From Amphibacillus xylanus NBRC 15112 (GTDB lineage Bacteria; Bacillota; Bacilli; Bacillales; Amphibacillaceae), in the NCBI RefSeq assembly GCF_000307165.1, contig NC_018704.1, forward strand, positions 806,001-870,000: a stretch of 64,000 bases of DNA, in the 5' to 3' direction. A program made the translations under genes and the position numbers. Every line of letters starts with the position of its first letter. Positions within the stretch are counted from its first letter, which is position 1. The notes below the pieces were generated by a model. It saw nothing but the letters and a program-made list of their open reading frames with translations. It ran no database searches and was not told where the DNA came from. Of the stretch, positions 54,268-63,575 are shown piece by piece.

Positions 54268-56055
54268 ATGAATGAATTTAATCGAAACTTACAAACATCA
54301 ATTAATGTACAAAGACAAGCAAACTTAATCTGGAGTGTTGCGGATATTTTACGCGGACTTTATAAACCTCATGAGTATGGAAAGGTCATTTTACCGATGA
54401 CAGTGATCAAGCGTTTGCATGATACATTAAAACCAACTCGTGATGCTGTATTAAATGTCGCAAAGAAAACAGAAAATATGAATGAAACTATGCGTAACAA
54501 AATGCTAACAAAAGCATCTGGCTATTCTTTCTACAACACAAACCTTTATACATTTGAAACATTGCTTGCAGATCCAGCAAACATTGAAACAAACTTTAGA
54601 GCCTATTTAAATGGTTTTTCGGAAAATATGCAGGATATTCTAGCTAACTTTAAATTCGATTTAGAGATTAGTAATCTAGCAGAAAACGATCGCCTCTTTT
54701 ATGTCATTCAGGAATTTAGTAAAAAAGAAGTTGATCTAGGACCAGACAAGATGACGAGTACAGACATGGGATATGTCTTTGAAGAACTTGTCAGAAAATT
54801 CTCAGAAAGTTATAACGAGGAAGCTGGGGCACACTTTACGAGCAGGGATGTTATTTATTTAATGACAGATTTACTCTTAGTTGAAGATCAGGATACTTTA
54901 ACTGGAAAAGATGTGGTGAAGACAGTTTATGACCAAACGATGGGAACATCACAAATGTTGTCAGCCATGACAGAACGAATTCATGAGATGAATGAAAGTG
55001 CAGAAGTTGCAACCTTTGGTCAAGAATTAAACCCTGAAACATACGCAATCGCAAAGGCTGATACGATGATTCGTGGAGGAAATCCAGACAATATGGCATT
55101 AGGCAGTACCCTATCAAAAGATGCTTTCGAAGGCTATACTTTTGACTACTGTATTTCTAACCCGCCATTTGGGATTGATTGGAAGAGTGACCAAAATGCT
55201 GTAAAGGCTGAACATGAACTTGGTGAAAATGGGCGATTTGGGGTTGGACTACCAAGAATCAGTGATGGGCAATTATTGTTTCAGTTAAACGGGATTTCAA
55301 AGTTAAAAGAGACTGGACGAATGGCAATTATTCATAACGGATCGGCATTGTTTTCTGGTAATCCAGGAGCAGGTGAAAGTTTAATTCGACAGTATGTCAT
55401 TGAAAATGATTGGTTAGAAGCTATTGTACAACTTCCGAATGATTTATTTTATAACACAGGTATTTCGACATACATATGGATTATCACGAAAAACAAAACT
55501 CAAGAACGTCAAGGAAAAGTGCAGCTCATTGATGCATCAAAAATGTTTGAAAAGCGTAGGAAGAACATTGGTGAAAAGCGTGTTGATATTTCGGAAGAAT
55601 GCCGTGACATGATTGTCAAAGCTTATGGAGAGTTTACTAATGATGAATATTACTTAGATGAACGTGTTGTTGAATCGAAAATCTTTGATAATGAAGAATT
55701 TGGTTTTACACGTGTCACTGTCGAAAGTCCGCTGAAAGATGAAAACGGAGAAATTGAACGTAAAAAGAATGGGGATCCAAAACCAGATCCAAAACTTCGC
55801 GACACAGAGGATATCCCTTTAACAGAAGATATTGATGATTATTTTGAGCGGGAAGTATTACCTTTCAACCCAGATGCCTGGATGGATCGTTCAAAAGACA
55901 AGATCGGTTATGAAATTCCCTTTACGAGACTTTTCTATAAGTACACAGCACCAGAACCATCAGAAGTTATTGCTGAACGGATTAAAAAATTAGAAGAGTC
56001 AATCGTTGCAAACTTCCAAGCACTATCAGGGAAGGATGTGGAGAATGTTGACTAG
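54268..56055 (+). CDS. hsdM: Type I restriction-modification methyltransferase HsdM
   Basis: A 595-residue subunit that would methylate adenine in the target. The N-terminal HsdM helical domain (LIWSVADILRGLYKPHEYGK near residue 22) is followed by the Rossmann methyltransferase. Motif IV NPPFG lies at about residues 298-302, and LNPETYAIAKADTMIRGG near 253 is typical. Motif I, normally DPTCGTGG, reads DQTMGTSQM (about residues 222-230). Several changes affect the SAM-binding loop; it is either a divergent subfamily or an impaired enzyme. It overlaps hsdS by 11 bp. Confidence 0.9.
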   Translation: MNEFNRNLQTSINVQRQANLIWSVADILRGLYKPHEYGKVILPMTVIKRLHDTLKPTRDAVLNVAKKTENMNETMRNKMLTKASGYSFYNTNLYTFETLLADPANIETNFRAYLNGFSENMQDILANFKFDLEISNLAENDRLFYVIQEFSKKEVDLGPDKMTSTDMGYVFEELVRKFSESYNEEAGAHFTSRDVIYLMTDLLLVEDQDTLTGKDVVKTVYDQTMGTSQMLSAMTERIHEMNESAEVATFGQELNPETYAIAKADTMIRGGNPDNMALGSTLSKDAFEGYTFDYCISNPPFGIDWKSDQNAVKAEHELGENGRFGVGLPRISDGQLLFQLNGISKLKETGRMAIIHNGSALFSGNPGAGESLIRQYVIENDWLEAIVQLPNDLFYNTGISTYIWIITKNKTQERQGKVQLIDASKMFEKRRKNIGEKRVDISEECRDMIVKAYGEFTNDEYYLDERVVESKIFDNEEFGFTRVTVESPLKDENGEIERKKNGDPKPDPKLRDTEDIPLTEDIDDYFEREVLPFNPDAWMDRSKDKIGYEIPFTRLFYKYTAPEPSEVIAERIKKLEESIVANFQALSGKDVENVD

Positions 56056-57295
56056 GAAAATGAAAGACAGCGGAATTGAGTGGATTGGGGAAATACCGGA
56101 GGATTGGGAAGTTTCCAAAATAGGTTCACATTATATTGAAAGAACCGATAAGGTTTCCGACTTAGACTTTGAACCTTTATCGGTTACTAAAAATGGAATA
56201 GTCCCACAACTAGAAACAGCAGCCAAATCATCTAATCATAATAATAGGAAGTTAGTTTTAAAAAATGATTTTGTAATTAATTCGCGATCAGATAGAAAGA
56301 TGTCTGCAGGTATTTCATCTATGGATGGTTCGGTTTCAGTTATAAATACTGTTCTCTATTCTTATACAATAGATAGAGATTATACAAAGTATTTATTAAA
56401 GAATTATGCCTTTGCTGAAGAATTTTATAGATGGGGTACGGGAATTGTAGACGACTTATGGTCTACGAAATGGTTAAAAATGAAAAATATATCTATTCCA
56501 GTCCCACCAAATGATAAACAAAAGCAAATAGGACAAACGTTAGATCGCTTAACTCAAAATACTAATAATATCATTACACAAACCCAACAATCCATCGAAG
56601 AACTAAAAAAATACAAACAATCACTGATCACAGAAGCAGTTACAAAAGGCTTAGACCCGAATGTGGAAATGAAAGATAGTGGGATTGAGTGGATTGGGAA
56701 GATTCCGAAACATTGGAGTGTTAGAAAGATAAGTAACTATTTTTCCCAAGTGAAAGATAAAAACGATGAACTTGAGGAGGAGAACTTACTATCCCTATCC
56801 TACGGTTCAATAATTAGAAGAAATATCAATTCTACCGATGGTTTATTACCTGCCAATTTTAAAAATTACAATATTGTTGAATCCGGTGATATTGTATTAA
56901 GGATGACGGATTTGCAAAATGATAAAGTGAGTTTAAGAACAGGATTTGTAACAGAAAAAGGGATTATAACTTCTGCTTATATAACGATTAGAACGGATCA
57001 TAAAAATGTAATATTACCAAAATACATTCGACTGTATTTACATTCTTTCGATATTTATAAAGGGTTCTATGGAATGGGAAGTGGTGTGCGTCAAAACGTT
57101 ACTTATAATGATATTAAAAAAATAGAAGTTATTGTTCCATCTATAAATGAACAACGTCAAATCGTCTCCTACCTAGACGAACAAACATCTCGTATCGATA
57201 AATTGATTGAGGACAAAACAAAAATAATCGAGGAACTTGAAGATTATAAGAAGTCCTTAATCTATGAATATGTGACAGGGAAAAAAGAAGTGTAA
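56045..57295 (+). CDS. hsdS: Type I restriction specificity subunit HsdS
   Basis: A 416-residue protein with two target-recognition domains. Each starts with a near-identical segment, KDSGIEWIGEIPEDW (about residues 7-21) and KDSGIEWIGKIPKHW (about 210-224), followed by a variable domain and a coiled coil (TQQSIEELKKYKQSLITEAV near 183; KTKIIEELEDYKKSLIYEYV near the end). Both halves are complete, giving a bipartite DNA target that cannot be read here. The ATG at 56045 overlaps the end of hsdM. hsdR follows after 14 bp. Confidence 0.92.
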   Translation: MLTRKMKDSGIEWIGEIPEDWEVSKIGSHYIERTDKVSDLDFEPLSVTKNGIVPQLETAAKSSNHNNRKLVLKNDFVINSRSDRKMSAGISSMDGSVSVINTVLYSYTIDRDYTKYLLKNYAFAEEFYRWGTGIVDDLWSTKWLKMKNISIPVPPNDKQKQIGQTLDRLTQNTNNIITQTQQSIEELKKYKQSLITEAVTKGLDPNVEMKDSGIEWIGKIPKHWSVRKISNYFSQVKDKNDELEEENLLSLSYGSIIRRNINSTDGLLPANFKNYNIVESGDIVLRMTDLQNDKVSLRTGFVTEKGIITSAYITIRTDHKNVILPKYIRLYLHSFDIYKGFYGMGSGVRQNVTYNDIKKIEVIVPSINEQRQIVSYLDEQTSRIDKLIEDKTKIIEELEDYKKSLIYEYVTGKKEV

Positions 57296-57309
57296 GGGGG
57301 GTAAGTTTC

Positions 57310-60300
57310 ATGCTTGAGAAAAAGGAAATTCGCTTTGAGCAAGATATTGAAACAGTACTAACAAGTGAAGGTGGTTGGCAGTCTGTGTCTTTTGCCGAAA
57401 CCAACTATGATCCTTCTATTGGAATGGATGCTATTGTCCTGATTGATTTCATTCAAGAAACCCAACCACGTGCTTGGAAGCGGTATGTTTCTATTTATAA
57501 AGAAGCTGCGGTAGACCGTTTTATAAGGCGTTTTAATGAAGAAGTAACAACACATGGTCTACTACACGTTCTACGCAAGGGCATTCGTGACCGTGGTGTT
57601 CATTTCCGTGTCATTTATTTCCGTCCTGTTTCATCCATCAGTTATGATAACTTGAAGCTATATGAAGCTAATCGTTTTCACTGTATTCGCCAGTTTTATT
57701 ATAGTGCAAACAATCGTAACTCGATTGACATGGTACTCGCTGTCAACGGTATACCTCTTGTCGCTTTGGAGTTGAAAAATCAATATACAGGCCAAAGTGT
57801 TGAACATGCAAGACTACAATTTGAACAAAATCGTGACCCAAGAGAACTTGTTTTTCAGTTTAACACACGGTTTCTCGTATATTTTGCGGTAGATCATTAC
57901 GATGTCTACATGACAACGAAACTAGCTAGAAATAAGACATATTTTCTTCCATTTAACCAAGGCTCCAATGGTCCAGGAAATGTTGGTGGTGCAGGAAATC
58001 CAGCTAATGCTGATGGTTATCCAACTGCCTATTTATGGGAAGAAGTGTTACAGCGCAATCAACTTATGGATATTATCGAACGGTTTATGAACCTAGAAGT
58101 GAAGAAGAATATTCTTATATTTCCACGTTATCACCAGCTAGATGTCGTGAAAAAGTTAGTTGCAGATACAAAAGAATATGGAGCGGGTAAAAATTACTTA
58201 ATTCAACATTCAGCAGGGTCAGGAAAATCGAATAGTATCGCTTGGCTGGCTTATCATTTGGCTTCTTTACATAATCAAGAGGATGAGCCAATCTTTAGCT
58301 CTATCATTATCGTGACAGACCGAACTGTCTTAGATAGGCAGTTACAAGATACATTACTCAGTTTTGAACATACGACTGGTCAAGTTGAAACAATCGGGGA
58401 TAATAAAACGTCCCAACATTTAAAAGATGCTATTAATAATAGAAAGAAAATTATTATTACAACATTGCAAAAATTCCCTGTCATTTACGATGAGATAGAT
58501 AGTGTGGCTGGACGAAATTTTGCTGTCATTGTGGATGAAGCACATTCCTCTCAAACAGGATCAAGTGCACAAAAGTTAAAGCAAGCTTTAGCAGATAAAG
58601 AAGCATCTTTAAAGGAATATCAAGAAATTGAAGAAGAAATTGAAAACCAATCTTTAGATGATCAAGACCAACTAGTGCAAACACTACTTTCGCAAGGTCA
58701 GCATAACAATTTGAGCTTCTTTGCCTTTACAGCCACACCGAAAGAAAAGACGATTGAAATGTTCGGGACAAGGCAAAAAGATGGTAGCTATCGACCTTTT
58801 CATATTTACTCCATGCGTCAAGCGATAGAAGAAGGGTTTATATTAGATGTTCTTAAAAATTATATGACTTATAAGACCTCTTACCGAATCGCAAAAGAAA
58901 TTGAAGATAACCCTGAATTACCAAAAACAGAAGCGGTTCGTGCGATTGCTAGATACCAATCTTTTCATCCTTGGGTTTTGCGTCAGAAAACAGAGATTAT
59001 GATTGAACAGTTCAGAGAAGTAACGAAAAAAGCGATTAACGGTCGAGCAAAGGCAATGATTGTTACATCATCAAGATTACACGCAGTCAGATATATGAAA
59101 GAGTTTAAGCAATATATTGAGGAAAAAGGTTATAAAGATTTAGATGTCCTCGTTGCGTTTTCAGGAACAGTCAATGATGATGGAGAAGAATATACGGAAC
59201 CTAAACTAAATATCACAAAGTCTGGAGAACGGATTCAAGAAAATCAATTGAAAGAAACTTTCCATAGCGATGATTTTAATTTACTGATCGTTGCAGAGAA
59301 ATATCAAACAGGCTTTGATGAACCATTACTTCACACGATGTTTGTCGATAAGAAATTACGTGGTGTGAAAGCAGTACAAACTTTATCACGCTTAAATCGA
59401 ACCATGCCAGGTAAAAAAGATACTTTTGTTTTAGATTTTGTCAATACAGAAGAAGATATATTTGAAGCTTTCCAACCTTTCTATGAAGCGACAACATTAA
59501 AAGAAGAAATTAATATTAACCTTATTTATGATACACAAAGTAAATTAAGAAAGTTTTATGTTTATAATGATGACGACATTAAACAAGTAATGAAAATAAA
59601 TGAACAAGCAGGTAATAAACAAGACGAACGATTACTTGGCAGATTATCCAGCCTATTCAAACCAATACTGGGTCGTTATGAGGAACTAGAAGAAGATGTG
59701 CAATATGATTTTAGAGTGACATTACGTAATTTTAATAAGTGGTATAACTACATTGCACAAATTGACCGAACTTTTGATAAAGATTTACTAGAGGAAAGTA
59801 TCTTTACAGGTTTCTTACTTAAGTTTATCCCCAAGGAAAAGCGTGAAAAGATAAGTATTGATGATAAAGTAAAATTAGAATATTACAAATTACAAGAAGA
59901 CTTTCAGGGAGAAATATCGCTTATAGCAGAAGATGATGGAAGCGGTATGTTAGAACATCCGGGCACTGTAGATGCAACTGTTAAACCGACAGATGAACAT
60001 GATACATTAGAAGAAATCATCCAAAGAATCAACGAACGTTTCCCAGAAGATTTTACGGAGGGTGACCGTGTCCTAGTAGAAACAATGCACCGAACCCTTA
60101 GAAAAAGTGCAGATGCAAAATTAGTAAATATGGCAAGGAATAATAGTGTAGAAATGTTTGAAAATAATTTGTTTAAAGAACAGTTTCAAGACTTTATTAT
60201 TGAACAGTATACTGAAAATCAATCTGCATATGAAAAATTGTTCGATGCTGACCAATCATACTACAATACAATTTATTCATTCATTGCAAAAGATTTGTAT

Positions 60301-60339
60301 AAGTGGTTAAGGTCACAAACACCTGATAATTATGCTTAA
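57310..60339 (+). CDS. hsdR: Type I restriction endonuclease HsdR
   Basis: A 1009-residue motor-nuclease subunit. The PD-(D/E)xK-type nuclease region shows GIPLVALELKNQ (about residues 147-158). The translocase has Walker A QHSAGSGKSNSIAW near 292-305, VDEAHSSQTG near 405, TATPKEKTIEMFG and a C-terminal SF2 half with EKYQTGFDEPLL near 658 and TLSRLNR. A long helical tail follows. Length and motif set are complete, so the protein looks functional. It is the last normal gene of the operon; a broken GIY-YIG gene lies 53 bp downstream. Confidence 0.95.
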   Translation: MLEKKEIRFEQDIETVLTSEGGWQSVSFAETNYDPSIGMDAIVLIDFIQETQPRAWKRYVSIYKEAAVDRFIRRFNEEVTTHGLLHVLRKGIRDRGVHFRVIYFRPVSSISYDNLKLYEANRFHCIRQFYYSANNRNSIDMVLAVNGIPLVALELKNQYTGQSVEHARLQFEQNRDPRELVFQFNTRFLVYFAVDHYDVYMTTKLARNKTYFLPFNQGSNGPGNVGGAGNPANADGYPTAYLWEEVLQRNQLMDIIERFMNLEVKKNILIFPRYHQLDVVKKLVADTKEYGAGKNYLIQHSAGSGKSNSIAWLAYHLASLHNQEDEPIFSSIIIVTDRTVLDRQLQDTLLSFEHTTGQVETIGDNKTSQHLKDAINNRKKIIITTLQKFPVIYDEIDSVAGRNFAVIVDEAHSSQTGSSAQKLKQALADKEASLKEYQEIEEEIENQSLDDQDQLVQTLLSQGQHNNLSFFAFTATPKEKTIEMFGTRQKDGSYRPFHIYSMRQAIEEGFILDVLKNYMTYKTSYRIAKEIEDNPELPKTEAVRAIARYQSFHPWVLRQKTEIMIEQFREVTKKAINGRAKAMIVTSSRLHAVRYMKEFKQYIEEKGYKDLDVLVAFSGTVNDDGEEYTEPKLNITKSGERIQENQLKETFHSDDFNLLIVAEKYQTGFDEPLLHTMFVDKKLRGVKAVQTLSRLNRTMPGKKDTFVLDFVNTEEDIFEAFQPFYEATTLKEEININLIYDTQSKLRKFYVYNDDDIKQVMKINEQAGNKQDERLLGRLSSLFKPILGRYEELEEDVQYDFRVTLRNFNKWYNYIAQIDRTFDKDLLEESIFTGFLLKFIPKEKREKISIDDKVKLEYYKLQEDFQGEISLIAEDDGSGMLEHPGTVDATVKPTDEHDTLEEIIQRINERFPEDFTEGDRVLVETMHRTLRKSADAKLVNMARNNSVEMFENNLFKEQFQDFIIEQYTENQSAYEKLFDADQSYYNTIYSFIAKDLYKWLRSQTPDNYA

Positions 60340-60392
60340 ATATCAAATTGTTAATTTAGAGTTAAAGTGGTCCATATTTCATAAAAAGCGGG

Positions 60393-60882
60393 ATGATTAG
60401 AGTTGAAGTTATTCAATTAAAATGGGAAGGTCCTTTTCGTATCGAAGATTTAAGGTCACTAAACAACTACGAAAACGGATTATGGCATCTATCAAATTTA
60501 TGGAAATCACCTTGTCTACGGAGAAAATGTTCTATTATATATTGGACAAGCAAATGAGCAGACTTTTTATACGAGAATAACACAACACTCGTATTGGTTA
60601 GAAAATCATTTCATCTTTTATATCGTTAGATTAAGTGGTCAAGTAACTCCATCACACGAAATATGGCATGATAAAATCAGTGCTGTAGAGCAACTATTAA
60701 TTCATATTCATGCGCCAGCTTACAATACTGCAAACATTAATTCCGTTAATATAGATAAGGTTGGGCATCTACACATCTTAAATGTCGGTAAATATAAAAG
60801 TCTTTTACCTGAGGTATCAGGAACTCGTTGGTTGAGAGAAGAGGAAATGTTGACTGAAGATGTTTACAGGTATAAAGGATAA
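60393..60882 (+). pseudogene. GIY-YIG-type gene downstream of hsdR, frameshifted
   Basis: From ATG 60393 the product reads MIRVEVIQLKWEGPFRIEDL to LNNYENG, then loses frame. From 60484 another frame gives GIYQIYGNHLVYGENVLLYI, GQANEQTFYTRITQHSYWL and AVEQLLIHIHAPAYN, ending GTRWLREEEMLTEDVYRYKG. GIY, LLYIG, the Arg of TRI, the Glu of VEQLL and the Asn of PAYN fit a GIY-YIG nuclease fold. Removing seven bases (GGATTAT, 60477-60483) would restore ENGIYQIYG. It follows hsdR closely and may be an accessory gene of this system. I know no named family for it. Confidence 0.65.
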
Positions 60883-60903
60883 TAAGTTATAGTTATTAAA
60901 TAA

Positions 60904-60947
60904 TAAAACCCGAGTATTGAACACAGTTTGTTCATTACTCGGGTTTT
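60904..60947 (+). terminator. Terminator closing the restriction-modification operon
   Basis: AAAACCCGAGTATTGAACA pairs with TGTTCATTACTCGGGTTTT apart from a mismatch. A and T tracts on both sides make it bidirectional. Confidence 0.9.
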
Positions 60948-61319
60948 GTCTCCGCCTAAAGCCTGTCACTCCGCATATTTTATTTCCATCACTACTAGCA
61001 CTCCCCCTTTGGTGGTTATTTTTATTTTTTGCGATAAATAAATTTTCGCCACAAAACCAATAAGTTAAGCTAATCGATAAGCTGAATTAGTATAATATAA
61101 CTATTGAAAAGGTTTGAAAATCATGTTACTTTATAGTTTAAACGCCGATATGAATGCGTTTTCAATTAAGTTGTGGTTAACTTAATTATAATGATTTGAT
61201 TTTAATTAATCTCATTGTCAATTTATTTTCAACTTAGTAATTTAAGAGGAAAGGAGCGATAACTTTCAGAGTAATTAAACTAAGGAGAAGGTAAAAGCAT
61301 ATAAAAAGGAGGAAGACGA
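60948..61319 (+). promoter_or_regulatory. Regulatory region of the mannanase gene
   Basis: In this 372-bp gap a candidate cre, TGAATGCGTTTTCA (61151-61164; one mismatch to the consensus), overlaps the start of a perfect inverted repeat AATTAAGTT-N6-AACTTAATT (61164-61187). It is directly followed by a -10 TATAAT (61187-61192). There is no good -35, so an activator or repressor probably acts at the repeat. Several GGAG motifs follow; AAGGAGG at about 61306 is the one used. No short ORF was convincing. Confidence 0.6.
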
Positions 61320-62813
61320 GTGAAGTTAACTAAACTAAAACTATTGAGTAGTGTATTTTTTGTTGTATTAACTGTGTTAATGTTGTTTGTCCCTGGGAAT
61401 ATTGTGAATGTAAAAGCTGCTAACGGCTTTTATGTAAGCGATTCCAATCTGTATGATGCAAATGGAAATCAATTTGTTATGCGTGGGGTTAATCATGCCC
61501 ATTCATGGTATAAGGACACGTATACCGAGGCAATTCCTGCAATTGCGGCTACAGGAGCGAATACTATCCGAATTGTATTATCTGATGGAGGGCAATACCA
61601 AAAAGATGATATAAACATAGTCAGAAATTTGATTGAAACCGCAGAAGCCAATAATTTAGTCGCTGTACTTGAGGTTCATGATGCTACTGGGTCGGATTCA
61701 TTATCGGATTTGAACCGGGCTGTAGATTATTGGATTGAAATTAAAGATGCGTTAATTGGTAAAGAAGATACGGTGATCATAAACATTGTCAATGAATGGT
61801 ATGGCACTTGGGATGGTCGTCTCTGGGCAGATGGTTATAAACAGGCGATACCGAGATTAAGAGATGCTGGATTAACACATACGTTGATGATTGATGCAGC
61901 AGGTTGGGGGCAATTTCCTAGCTCGATCCATCAATATGGTAGAGAAGTATTTAATGCAGATCGTTTAGGGAATACAATGTTTTCGATTCATATGTATGAA
62001 TATGCTGGCGGTGATGATCAAATGGTTAGAGATAATATTAACGGTGTGATCAATCAAGACTTAGCTCTAGTGATTGGTGAATTTGGTCATTATCACACAG
62101 ATGGCGATGTTGATGAAGATACGATTTTGAGTTACGCGGAGCAGACAGGTGTTGGTTGGTTAGCATGGTCATGGAAAGGCAATGGAACTGAGTGGGAGTA
62201 TCTTGATCTATCAAATGATTGGGGAGGAAATTATTTAACATCTTGGGGTGACAGGATTGTAAATGGAGCAAATGGATTAAGAGAAACGAGTCAAATTGCT
62301 TCTGTTTTTTCAGGAAACAATGGCGGGACTCCTGGAAATGGTGAGGAAGAGACTCCTGGTGATGTAAGTCATTTCGCAAACTTCGAGAATGGTACTGAAG
62401 GTTGGGAAGCAAGCAATGTATCTGGTGGACCTTGGGCAACAAATGAATGGAGTGCTAGTGGTTCATATGCTTTAAAAGCCGATGCGCAATTAGCATCTGG
62501 AAGAGAACACTATTTATATCGAATCGGTCCCTTTAATTTATCTGGGTCAACATTAAACGCAACGGTAAGGGGTGCTAATTGGGGGAATTATGGATCTGGT
62601 ATCGACGTGAAGCTATACGTTAAGTACGGAGATGGCTGGACGTGGAGAGATAGTGGTGTACAGACAATTAGAGCGGGAGAATCTATTGATCTATCACTAG
62701 ATTTATCAAATGTTGATCGCTCAAACATTAGAGAAGTTGGTATCCAGTTTATTGGTGGAAATCATTCATCTGGAAAAACCGCTTTTTATGTTGATCATGT
62801 TTATTCACATTAG
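61320..62813 (+). CDS. Secreted endo-beta-1,4-mannanase, GH5 family, with C-terminal binding module
   Basis: A 497-residue secreted enzyme. The signal peptide is about residues 1-34, with cleavage after VKAA. The GH5 barrel (about 35-340) resembles alkaliphilic Bacillus mannanases: FVMRGVNHAHSWY near the start, acid/base Glu in NIVNEWYGTW (about residue 159) and nucleophile Glu in LVIGEFGHYH (about 255). A Gly/Glu/Pro linker (NNGGTPGNGEEETPGD) leads to a beta-sandwich module (about 355-497) likely to bind mannan. The start is GTG 61320, 8 nt after AAAAGGAGG. It lies in the accessory region and stands alone. Confidence 0.92.
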   Translation: MKLTKLKLLSSVFFVVLTVLMLFVPGNIVNVKAANGFYVSDSNLYDANGNQFVMRGVNHAHSWYKDTYTEAIPAIAATGANTIRIVLSDGGQYQKDDINIVRNLIETAEANNLVAVLEVHDATGSDSLSDLNRAVDYWIEIKDALIGKEDTVIINIVNEWYGTWDGRLWADGYKQAIPRLRDAGLTHTLMIDAAGWGQFPSSIHQYGREVFNADRLGNTMFSIHMYEYAGGDDQMVRDNINGVINQDLALVIGEFGHYHTDGDVDEDTILSYAEQTGVGWLAWSWKGNGTEWEYLDLSNDWGGNYLTSWGDRIVNGANGLRETSQIASVFSGNNGGTPGNGEEETPGDVSHFANFENGTEGWEASNVSGGPWATNEWSASGSYALKADAQLASGREHYLYRIGPFNLSGSTLNATVRGANWGNYGSGIDVKLYVKYGDGWTWRDSGVQTIRAGESIDLSLDLSNVDRSNIREVGIQFIGGNHSSGKTAFYVDHVYSH

Positions 62814-62885
62814 TAGAAAAGGGAATGCGAACTTAATCCTTTAAAACTTATGATCACATGTAAATAAGAAATGGTTGGTTTTAAT

Positions 62886-62929
62886 GTATATGAGACTAAC
62901 TCTATTAATCAGTAGTTAGTCTCATATAC
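62886..62929. terminator. Perfect hairpin after the mannanase gene
   Basis: GTATATGAGACTAACT pairs perfectly with AGTTAGTCTCATATAC across a 12-nt loop. The following T content is low on both strands, so termination may be partial. It also faces the sod relic on the minus strand. Confidence 0.65.
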
Positions 62930-62934
62930 TTCTA

Positions 62935-63219
62935 CTAGTACGCTTCCCACTTCACCTGACTAGCTTGATTGAAGCGAGCTTCAACTTCAGGCCAGTTAAC
63001 GAGATTCCACCAATTGTCGATATACTTTTCCCGCTCATTCTTATACTTAAGATAGTAAGCATGCTCTCAAACATCAAACATAAGCAATGGAATCACATCC
63101 CACTGACTCAAATTTTGATGTTTTTCTGCTTGAAGAATTTCTAAACGTCTTGAACGTGGCGACCAGACTAAAATTGCCCAGCCACCGCCCTCTACCTTAT
63201 TTGCTGCTTCTGTGAAATA
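62935..63219 (-). pseudogene. Superoxide dismutase (Fe/Mn) C-terminal relic
   Basis: About 94 codons of the C-terminal domain remain: FTEAANKVEGGGWAILVWSP, then LEILQAEKHQNLSQWDVIPL, and [20 protein letters not shown] to the end. A TGA at 63067-63069 stands where the metal-site Trp codon of DVWEHAYY is expected, and the N-terminal domain is missing. The upstream end abuts the tnpA fragment head to head near 63217-63222. A functional gene would be SodF- or YojM-like. Confidence 0.88.
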
Positions 63220-63569
63220 TTGTATGGTGTGTGAAATATCGCCATAAAGTGTTGCTTGGTGATATAGATAAAAAGCTAAAGGAAATACTCAATCAAATTG
63301 CTACAGATAATGGTTTCACGATTTCAGAAATTGAAATTGATTGTGACCATGTTCATCTCCTAATTGATTGTAATCCGCAACATTCAATTCCAAATATCAT
63401 CAAAGCGTTAAAGGGTGTTTCGGCAAGGTTGCTATTTAAAGCGTTCCCCCAGCTAAAAAAGAAGCTATGGGAAGGGAATCTTTGGAATCATTCTTACTTT
63501 GTGGCAACCGTAAGTGAACACACGGAAGCGCAAATACGACAATACATCGAAAATCAGAAAGTGAGGTGA
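63219..63569 (+). pseudogene. tnpA: IS200-type transposase TnpA, 5'-truncated
   Basis: The frame starts at IVWCVKYRHKVLLGDIDKKL; about 25 N-terminal residues of a normal TnpA are absent. The HUH pair is in IDCDHVHLLID and the catalytic Tyr in TEAQIRQYIENQ (about residue 100 of what is left). GTG 63231 is the first in-frame start, so a shortened protein might be made, but the left end of the element is lost. tnpB follows 6 bp later, as in IS605-type elements. Confidence 0.88.
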
Positions 63570-63575
63570 AAAGCA

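Noticed and set aside
62050-62442. 130-codon minus-strand frame inside the mannanase gene
   Set aside because: It is rich in His, Gln and Leu as expected for a shadow frame, with no start signal; the mannanase frame is clearly real.
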